Of a stretch of 6,472 nucleotides of DNA, positions 1-4,630 are shown piece after piece (within the stretch, counting starts at the first letter, position 1; the number at the start of each line of letters is the position of its first letter). A model generated the notes under the pieces. That model saw nothing but the letters and a program-made list of their open reading frames with translations, was not told where the DNA came from and made no database searches. Origin of the DNA: an uncultured Archangium sp. (GTDB lineage: Bacteria; Myxococcota; Myxococcia; Myxococcales; Myxococcaceae); assembly GCA_937875615.1 (NCBI GenBank), contig CALNBU010000092.1, forward strand, positions 1-6,472, in the 5' to 3' direction. Position numbers and translations under genes: made by a program.

Positions 1-36
1 GAGCTCGAGCGGCTGCGCGCGCGCCGCCCCGGGTAG
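1..36 (+). CDS. 3' end of an upstream gene (partial, product unknown)
   Basis: From base 1 the plus strand reads ELERLRARRPG followed by TAG at 34-36. The charged Arg/Glu-rich ending is plausible for a C-terminal helix, and the stop lies 60 bases before the kinase start, so this could be the last 11 codons of a co-directional gene. With only 33 coding bases in a GC-rich stretch, an open frame could also occur by chance. No product can be assigned. The TAG is in frame with the kinase gene, so it also limits how far upstream the kinase could start. Confidence 0.4.
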   Translation, partial: ELERLRARRPG

Positions 37-63
37 CGCGCGGACCCACAGCGGGCCTCGACT

Positions 64-99
64 CCCCACAGGGGTGCTTTCCATGCTTCCGTTTGCATG
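64..99 (+). promoter_or_regulatory. Shine-Dalgarno and two small hairpins before the kinase
   Basis: CCCC at 64-67 can pair with GGGG at 71-74 around the loop ACA, hiding the Shine-Dalgarno AGGGG. Next to it CATGC at 82-86 pairs with GCATG at 95-99 around an 8-base loop, placing both candidate start codons (83 and 97) in the stem. Both stems are short (4 and 5 bp), so any control by RNA structure is only suggested. No convincing -35/-10 promoter was recognised in 37-96. Confidence 0.35.
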
Positions 100-100
100 A
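83..100 (+). CDS. Possible 5-codon leader ORF overlapping the kinase start
   Basis: ATG at 83 opens a five-codon frame (MLPFA) ending in TGA at 98-100. This stop overlaps the kinase start as ATGA. The best Shine-Dalgarno here, AGGGG at 70-74, is 8 bases from this ATG but 22 bases from the kinase ATG at 97. What is seen: the spacing and the overlap. What is inferred: ribosomes may load at 83, stop at 98 and re-initiate at 97, so that the kinase is translationally coupled to the leader. It may equally be chance, with the kinase using a weak or leaderless start. Confidence 0.35.
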   Translation: MLPFA

Positions 101-1839
101 AAAACATCCACCTGAAGCGGAAGCTGGCCGCGGGCTCCGCGGTCGACGCCTGGCTGGCCGACTCGCCCTCGGGCACGGTGTTGGCGCAGGTGACGCACCC
201 GGAGATCGTCGCCGACGCGGAGCTCTACGGGCGCTTCCTCGACACCACGCGGGCGACGGCGACCCGACACCGGCACCCGGCGCTGCTCTCGGCGGAGCAC
301 ACGCGCTGCGAGCCCGACGGGCGCTTCGTGCTGTTGACCGGGCCGGTGAGCGGCCGCACCGCGGTCGACCACCTCCGCGAGCATGGCCCGTTGAGCAGCC
401 TCGAGGCGGTGCGCTGGGGCGTGCGCGTCTGTGACGCGCTGCAGTTCCTCCACGCGCACGACGTGGTGCACGGGCACCTCTCGCCGCACAACCTCTTCCT
501 CGAGGGAGACCCGGGCGCGCCGGAGCTCCGGCTGCTGGACACCGCCCTGCTGCTCTACCGGGGCGCCCGCTGTCTCCCGGTGCGCGAGCCGCTGGTGCCC
601 GCCGAGTACCTCTCTCCCGAGCGCAGCGCCGGGCGACGGGCCACGGTGGCCAGCGACCTCTACGGCATGGGCGTGTTGCTCTACGAGCTGCTCACCGGGC
701 GTCCGCCGTTCCTGGGGAGCGACCCCGCTCACACCAGAGCGCTCCACCAACGCGCGGCGCTGCCGCCGATGCAGCCCGGGCTCGAGGAGTGGGGGCACAT
801 CTTCAAGCGCTGCCTCGCGAAGCAGCCCATCGACCGCTTCCAATCTGCGGCCGACCTCAGGGCGGCGCTGCGGACGCTCAAGCCGCTGGTGACGCCGGAG
901 CTCGACATCGCCGAGGCCCCCGCCACGCCCGGGGCGCTGACCGCCGGCGACGTGCTGGGCCGCTACCGGATCGAGCGCCTGCTGGGCGAAGGCGGCATGG
1001 GCCGGGTCTATGAGGCCACCCACCTCGCGCTCGACCGGAAGGTGGCGCTCAAGGTGCTGCGCCGCGAGCTGGTGCACGTCGAGGCGCAGCGCGCCCGCTT
1101 CGTGGCCGAGGCGCAGATCGTCAACCGCGTGCGACACCCCAACCTGGTGGCCATCGAAGATCTGGTGGAGGACGGCGAGCACGTCTACCTGGTGATGGAG
1201 CTGCTGACCGGCCAGACCCTCAAGGCGCTGGCCCGCCCCGCACCGCTCGCCGTCGCGCGCAGCGTGCGGCTCATTCGTCAAGCGGCGGGGGCGCTGGCCG
1301 CCGCGCACGGCGTGGGAATCATCCACCGGGATCTCAAGCCCGACAACCTGGTGGTGGAGGCGCTCGCCGACGGCGCCGAGCGGCTGAAGGTCGTCGACTT
1401 CGGCGTGGCCCGCGCCCTCGACACCGACTGGACCCGCGCCAACCGGACCCTCACCGGGCAGGTGGTGGGCACCCCGCTGTGGATGGCGCCCGAGCAGGTG
1501 CTGGGCCAGGCCGTCGACGTGCGCGCCGACATCTATTCGCTCTCGATGGTGCTGTACGTGCTGCTCGCGCGCCGCTTCCCGTGGCGCGACGCGGAGCTCT
1601 CACAGGTGGTGATGCACCGGCTCCAGCGCGACCCCGAGCCGGTGGGCGCGGTGGCGGCCTCGGGCGAGCCCATCTCCGACGCCCTGCAGGCGCTGCTCCA
1701 GCAGGCGCTCTCCCGCGACGTCAACCGGAGGCCGGCCTCCATGGCGCAGCTCGAGGCGGCGCTGGCCGCGCTCGAGCACGACGCGCGCCCGGCCGCGTCG
1801 CCCTGGTGGCGCCTGCGGCGGAGGCCGCCCCGAGGCTGA
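97..1839 (+). CDS. Tandem pseudokinase-Ser/Thr protein kinase
   Basis: A 580-aa Hanks-type (eukaryotic-like) protein with two kinase folds and no transmembrane segment, so probably cytoplasmic. Domain 2 (about 285-560) looks fully active: glycine loop GEGGMG 297-302, ATP lysine K319, likely helix-C glutamate E338, HRDLKPDN 410-417 with catalytic D412, DFG 434-436, MAPEQ 463-467 and D478. Domain 1 (about 5-262) keeps the C-lobe scaffold (SPE 173-175, D187, R247) but has a broken glycine loop (AAGSAVDA from 11), Q31 in place of the ATP lysine, HGHLSPHN 125-132 in place of HRDxxxxN, and LDT 147-149 where DFG is expected. It is therefore called a pseudokinase. Kinases of this type phosphorylate Ser/Thr; the substrate is unknown. 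The protein ends in a basic tail (WWRLRRRPPRG). ATG 97 is the only ATG in frame after the upstream TAG at 34. The gene ends four bases from the convergent lipoprotein gene. Confidence 0.95.
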   Translation: MKNIHLKRKLAAGSAVDAWLADSPSGTVLAQVTHPEIVADAELYGRFLDTTRATATRHRHPALLSAEHTRCEPDGRFVLLTGPVSGRTAVDHLREHGPLSSLEAVRWGVRVCDALQFLHAHDVVHGHLSPHNLFLEGDPGAPELRLLDTALLLYRGARCLPVREPLVPAEYLSPERSAGRRATVASDLYGMGVLLYELLTGRPPFLGSDPAHTRALHQRAALPPMQPGLEEWGHIFKRCLAKQPIDRFQSAADLRAALRTLKPLVTPELDIAEAPATPGALTAGDVLGRYRIERLLGEGGMGRVYEATHLALDRKVALKVLRRELVHVEAQRARFVAEAQIVNRVRHPNLVAIEDLVEDGEHVYLVMELLTGQTLKALARPAPLAVARSVRLIRQAAGALAAAHGVGIIHRDLKPDNLVVEALADGAERLKVVDFGVARALDTDWTRANRTLTGQVVGTPLWMAPEQVLGQAVDVRADIYSLSMVLYVLLARRFPWRDAELSQVVMHRLQRDPEPVGAVAASGEPISDALQALLQQALSRDVNRRPASMAQLEAALAALEHDARPAASPWWRLRRRPPRG

Positions 1840-1864
1840 GGCATCAGAGCGGATCATCGGGGTG
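1826..1864. terminator. Candidate bidirectional hairpin at first convergent junction
   Basis: The kinase stop and the opposing lipoprotein stop read TGA-GGCA-TCA (1837-1846) inside CTGA-GGCA-TCAG (1836-1847), a 4-bp stem with a 4-base loop. An outer inverted repeat flanks it: CCCCGA at 1828-1833 against TCGGGG at 1857-1862, extendable by G-U and C-G pairs to 1826 and 1864. There is no T tract on either strand, so this is not a classical intrinsic terminator. It overlaps both coding ends, which leaves almost no other place for one. Confidence 0.35.
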
Positions 1865-2647
1865 CTCGACGATCGGCCCGGGCTCGGGCTCGGGGCCGTC
1901 GCCGGCCTTCGGCCCCTCCGACGCCGTGGGCGCCACGGTGAGATCCTTCGCCACCTGCGCCGAGATGCCCGCCACCACCTGCTTGATGCGCTGCGCGAAG
2001 CGCTGGGCGTCGCGGCGCGCCTCGAAGGGGTCGAGGTGCGGGAGCCCCGCCTTGAGATCATCGCTGAAGAAGGCCCGCCGGTAGAGCTCGCCTCCGCCGA
2101 TGCGGAACATGCGCGCGAAGCCCAGCACGTAGACCCCGGCCACGCCGTTCTCGCTGCGCATCCCGTAGGACTCGATGACGATCTCCACCACCGAGTCGGC
2201 GCCCAGTGAGCGGAGGCGCTCGTAGTCGGGCGCGTTGGCGGGCACCTCCTGCACCAGGAAGCTCTCCAGCACCCGCGCCACCTGTACCGGGTGGGTCACG
2301 CGGGTCCACGGCGCGACCTTCGGCAACAGCGCCAGCGTGCTGGCGCGCATGGAGTCGGCGAACTCGAAGCGGGTGATGGTGGGGGCGTCCAGCTCTCCCT
2401 GCTTGTTGAAGCTCCCCGCCGCCAGCGCGTTGCCCAGGCGGCGATCGGCCTCGTCGTCGGAGAGGCGCTTGAGCTTCTCCCGGTACGAGGCGTCGCCGCG
2501 GAATACCGTCGACCGGGGCCCGGCGTCGTCTTCGATGCGCGCGATGAACGCCACCTGCTTCGTCGCCCCCAGCGCGCCGGGAGTCGGGAGATGCGCCGCG
2601 CACCCCGCCACGCCAAGTGCAAGAACAAGGTTCAAGACCAGTCGCAT
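1844..2647 (-). CDS. Lipoprotein of unknown function
   Basis: A 267-aa exported protein that I do not recognise as a named family. A short signal peptide (hydrophobic 3-14) ends in the lipobox VAGC, with C16 as the lipidated cysteine. Ala follows the Cys, so by the E. coli rule the outer membrane is likely. The mature part is soluble: a charged region 30-75, a mixed segment around 130-200 (LGADSVVEIVIESYG 148-162, then GVYVLGFARMFRIGGGELYRR 171-191), and a helix near 207-236. The pattern 'LGAD + strand + residue-run + GELYRR' recalls periplasmic lipoproteins of the CsgG/LpoB-like kind, but this is only a resemblance. The C-terminal 28 residues are an acidic Pro/Gly/Glu tail, probably disordered. 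ATG at 2647 fits the signal peptide, with a weak GGTAGG eight bases upstream. It is divergent from the next lipoprotein gene and convergent with the kinase. Confidence 0.85.
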   Translation of the reverse strand: MRLVLNLVLALGVAGCAAHLPTPGALGATKQVAFIARIEDDAGPRSTVFRGDASYREKLKRLSDDEADRRLGNALAAGSFNKQGELDAPTITRFEFADSMRASTLALLPKVAPWTRVTHPVQVARVLESFLVQEVPANAPDYERLRSLGADSVVEIVIESYGMRSENGVAGVYVLGFARMFRIGGGELYRRAFFSDDLKAGLPHLDPFEARRDAQRFAQRIKQVVAGISAQVAKDLTVAPTASEGPKAGDGPEPEPGPIVEHPDDPL

Positions 2648-2711
2648 GAGCGCTGCCTACCAAGGAAACCTTCTGGACCGGCGAAATTGATTCCGCTACG
2701 AGCGCACAGCC
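2648..2711. promoter_or_regulatory. Divergent intergenic region between two lipoprotein genes
   Basis: These 64 bases separate the start codons of the two oppositely oriented lipoprotein genes, so promoters for both must lie here or inside the opposite gene. The segment GAAATTGATT at 2683-2692 is one of the few AT-rich patches in the window. A small inverted repeat, AAGG-AAA-CCTT, lies at 2662-2672 and could be an operator or chance. No clear sigma-70 or sigma-54 pair is visible. Shine-Dalgarno matches are weak on both sides (ACGAG at 2698-2702 for the plus gene). Confidence 0.5.
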
Positions 2712-3821
2712 ATGAAAAGCCTCCTGCTCGCCGCGTTGACAGCGTTTGCTCTGACTGCCTGTAGCGAAAAGAAGGCGCCTGCACCTCCGCCGGAGCAGCC
2801 GAAGCCCGAGGTGAAGACGCCCCCGCAGCAGCCGGCCGAGCCGCGCGCTGACAAGGAGTGCGCCGCGCCGTTGGATCCGGGGCCGGTCGTCGAGCTCAAG
2901 TTCGGAGACCGCGTGGGGAAGCAGTCGGGGGCGCGCCTGAGCTTCGCCGACGCCGACGCTGACGGAGACCTCGTGCTGGGCGTGCTGGGGCCCATCAACG
3001 ACGACTCCGGCGCCAACATCGTGGCGCTGCGCAAATACCTCAAGTTCTTCGCCGACGAGAAGGTCGACGCGATCCTGGTGACCGGTGACGTGGGCGAAGT
3101 GGCCGGCGGCATCTCCCGCGTGCTCGAAGAGCTGGCCGCCAGCAAGGTTCCGGTGCTGGTCACCATCGGCAACCTCGAGTGCCGCGGAGAGTTCACCAAC
3201 GGCGTCGACGCCGCGAAGGCGAAGTTCGCCAACGTGGTGAACCTCACCCAGGTGCGCGTGGTGGAGTTCCCCGAGCTGACCCTGATCTCGCTGCCGGGCC
3301 ACCACGACCCCAAGTACATCCACTGCGCGACCGGCTGCCAGTACCTGCCGTCGACGGTGAAGGAAGTGGTCGGCGCCGCGAAGGCCTCCAAGGCGCCGGT
3401 CGCGCTCATCGCCCACGGTCCTCCGCGCGGCAAGGGCAACCAGGCCCTCGACTTCGCCGGCGGCTCCGAGAACGTCGGTGACGAGGCCATCACCGCGGCC
3501 ATCAACGACGCCAACATCGCCTACGGCTTCTTCTCCAACATCAAGGAGGCCGGCGGCCGCGCCAGCGCCGACCCCGAGGGCACCAGCCTGGTGAAGGAGG
3601 GCGCCACCTCGAAGAAGCTGTTCGTCAACCCGGGTCCCGCGGACGCCACCACCGGCTGGGAGCTCAACGACGGCACCAGCGCGATCGGTATCGCCGCGGC
3701 CTTCCACCTCAAGGACGGCGAGGCCTCCTACAAGCTCCTTCGCCTGAAGGCGCCCACCGCGGCCGAGAAGGCCGAGGCCAAAAAGCTGGACCCGCCGGCG
3801 CGCGAAGCGAAGCCCGAGTAA
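2712..3821 (+). CDS. Lipoprotein with degenerate metallophosphoesterase-like fold
   Basis: A 369-aa lipoprotein. The signal peptide ends in the lipobox LTAC with C17 lipidated; Ser follows, favouring the outer membrane. A Pro/Lys/Glu-rich tether (about 20-50) leads to a domain with the order of calcineurin-like phosphoesterases: strand-helix 87-115, GDVGE 125-129, GNLE 153-156 (family GNHE/D), AHGPP 234-238 (family HxPP), FSNIKEAGGR 274-283 (where GHxH is expected) and NPGP 306-309. The first DxH motif appears as GPI 93-95. Of the usual ligands only D126, N154 and H235 remain obvious, so metal-dependent hydrolysis is doubtful; this is my alignment by eye. Four cysteines in the mature part (50, 157, 205, 209) could form disulfides outside the cytoplasm. 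A DxDxDGD run at 80-86 resembles a calcium loop. The C-terminus is Lys/Glu/Ala/Pro-rich. Probably the first gene of an operon with the MshEN gene, 4 bases downstream. It could instead be an active but divergent member. Confidence 0.85.
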   Translation: MKSLLLAALTAFALTACSEKKAPAPPPEQPKPEVKTPPQQPAEPRADKECAAPLDPGPVVELKFGDRVGKQSGARLSFADADADGDLVLGVLGPINDDSGANIVALRKYLKFFADEKVDAILVTGDVGEVAGGISRVLEELAASKVPVLVTIGNLECRGEFTNGVDAAKAKFANVVNLTQVRVVEFPELTLISLPGHHDPKYIHCATGCQYLPSTVKEVVGAAKASKAPVALIAHGPPRGKGNQALDFAGGSENVGDEAITAAINDANIAYGFFSNIKEAGGRASADPEGTSLVKEGATSKKLFVNPGPADATTGWELNDGTSAIGIAAAFHLKDGEASYKLLRLKAPTAAEKAEAKKLDPPAREAKPE

Positions 3822-3825
3822 GGCC

Positions 3826-4614
3826 ATGGCGCCCGGGGGACGCCGCCGGCTGGGAGATCTGCTGCTCGACGCCAGGCTCATCAGCCTCGAGCAGCTGAAC
3901 GCCGCGCTCCACGAGCAGCGCAAGTGGGGTGGCCGGCTGGGCCGCACCCTGGTGGAGCTGGGCTTCATCACCGAGCGCGCGTTGGCCGAAGCGCTGGCCG
4001 GGCAGCTCAAGCTCGAGGCCGTCGACCTCGACACCGCAGACATCGCCCCCGAAGCCCCCCGCGCGCTGCGGCTCGACATCTGTGAGCGCTACGGCGTGTT
4101 TCCCGTGGCGGTGCACTCCGGCCACCGGACCCTGACCGTGGCCACCTCGGATCCCACCAACCTGCCGAACCTCGAGGCGGTGCGCTTTGCGACCGGCTTC
4201 AAGGTGACCGCCGTGGTGTCCACCGCCACCGGCATCGAGCGCGCCATCCGCCGCTACTACTTCGGCGAGGAGCCGGCCCCCGCGCCGCCCGCTGCCGTGG
4301 AGCAGCCCGCGGCGGCACCGTCGCCTCAGCCGCTCGCCCCCGCCAGCGGCACCAGCTATGAGCTGGACACCCTGCTGGGCGCCGCGCCGGCGTCGGACAC
4401 GGCGGAGCTCCCCATCGTCGTCACCCAGTCTTCGCCGCCGTCGACCGAGGCCCAGCTTCGGCGCGAGGTGGCGGTGCTCAAGGAGCGCGTGGAGTCGCTC
4501 GAAGAGCTCAACACCGCGCAGGTGAAGTCACTGCGCGCGTTGCTGGAGCTGCTCATCGGCTACGGGCTCATCAGCCGCGACGAGTACCTCGAGAAGCTCC
4601 ACAGCGCCGACTGA
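3826..4614 (+). CDS. Stand-alone MshEN (GspE N-terminal type) protein, predicted c-di-GMP receptor
   Basis: A 262-aa cytoplasmic protein. Residues 8-31 and 37-60 are two copies of the 24-residue MshEN motif (RLG, paired hydrophobics, G, paired hydrophobics, L, L, Q): the first starts RLGDLLLDA and ends at Q31, the second starts RLGRTLVELG and ends at Q60. Such tandem motifs bind c-di-GMP in MshE-type ATPases. The first copy has R17 where Gly is usual and the second has F47 at a hydrophobic position; otherwise they fit. Residues 61-146 continue as a typical GspE N-domain (VATSDPTNLPNLEAVRFATG 105-124, ending at RRYYF). There is no Walker A or ATPase domain; GspE/PilB proteins are about twice as long. 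A Pro/Ala linker (148-206) leads to a coiled coil (208-245) and a short helical tail. ATG 3826 lies 4 bases after the preceding stop; TAAGG sits only 2 bases away, so initiation may depend on coupling. The partner is unknown. Confidence 0.9.
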   Translation: MAPGGRRRLGDLLLDARLISLEQLNAALHEQRKWGGRLGRTLVELGFITERALAEALAGQLKLEAVDLDTADIAPEAPRALRLDICERYGVFPVAVHSGHRTLTVATSDPTNLPNLEAVRFATGFKVTAVVSTATGIERAIRRYYFGEEPAPAPPAAVEQPAAAPSPQPLAPASGTSYELDTLLGAAPASDTAELPIVVTQSSPPSTEAQLRREVAVLKERVESLEELNTAQVKSLRALLELLIGYGLISRDEYLEKLHSAD

Positions 4615-4630
4615 GCGCTCAGCTCCGGCG
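4605..4630. terminator. Candidate bidirectional hairpin at second convergent junction
   Basis: The two opposing stops form TGA-GCGC-TCA, lying in the perfect 12-bp palindrome CTGAGCGCTCAG (4611-4622). CGCCG at 4605-4609 and CGGCG at 4626-4630 can extend the stem across a small asymmetric bulge. The structure is readable from either strand and overlaps both coding ends. No T tract follows on either side, so factor-independent termination is uncertain. Confidence 0.4.

Noticed and set aside
93..434. TTG-started 113-aa frame overlapping the kinase start
   Set aside because: The translation is Arg/Ala/Gly-rich with no motif and lies fully within the pseudokinase region in another frame.
2674..2690. 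Possible sigma-54 promoter (TGGACC...TTGA)
   Set aside because: The TTG element is two bases off the required spacing and lacks the GC of the -12 element.
3819..3823. TAAGG as Shine-Dalgarno for the MshEN gene
   Set aside because: It ends only two bases before the ATG, too close for a normal start. Translational coupling from the preceding gene is more likely.
2058..4079. A 673-aa open frame on the minus strand
   Set aside because: It lies antisense to the phosphoesterase-like lipoprotein and runs into the other lipoprotein gene. Its translation is Arg/Gly/Leu/Val-rich with no domain, and the opposing frames carry signal peptides and motifs. Long antisense frames are expected at this GC content.
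3826..4614. Full GspE/PilB secretion ATPase
   Set aside because: Only the N-terminal domain is present. There is no Walker A, Asp box or Walker B in the 262 residues, and the stop is followed at once by the opposing gene.
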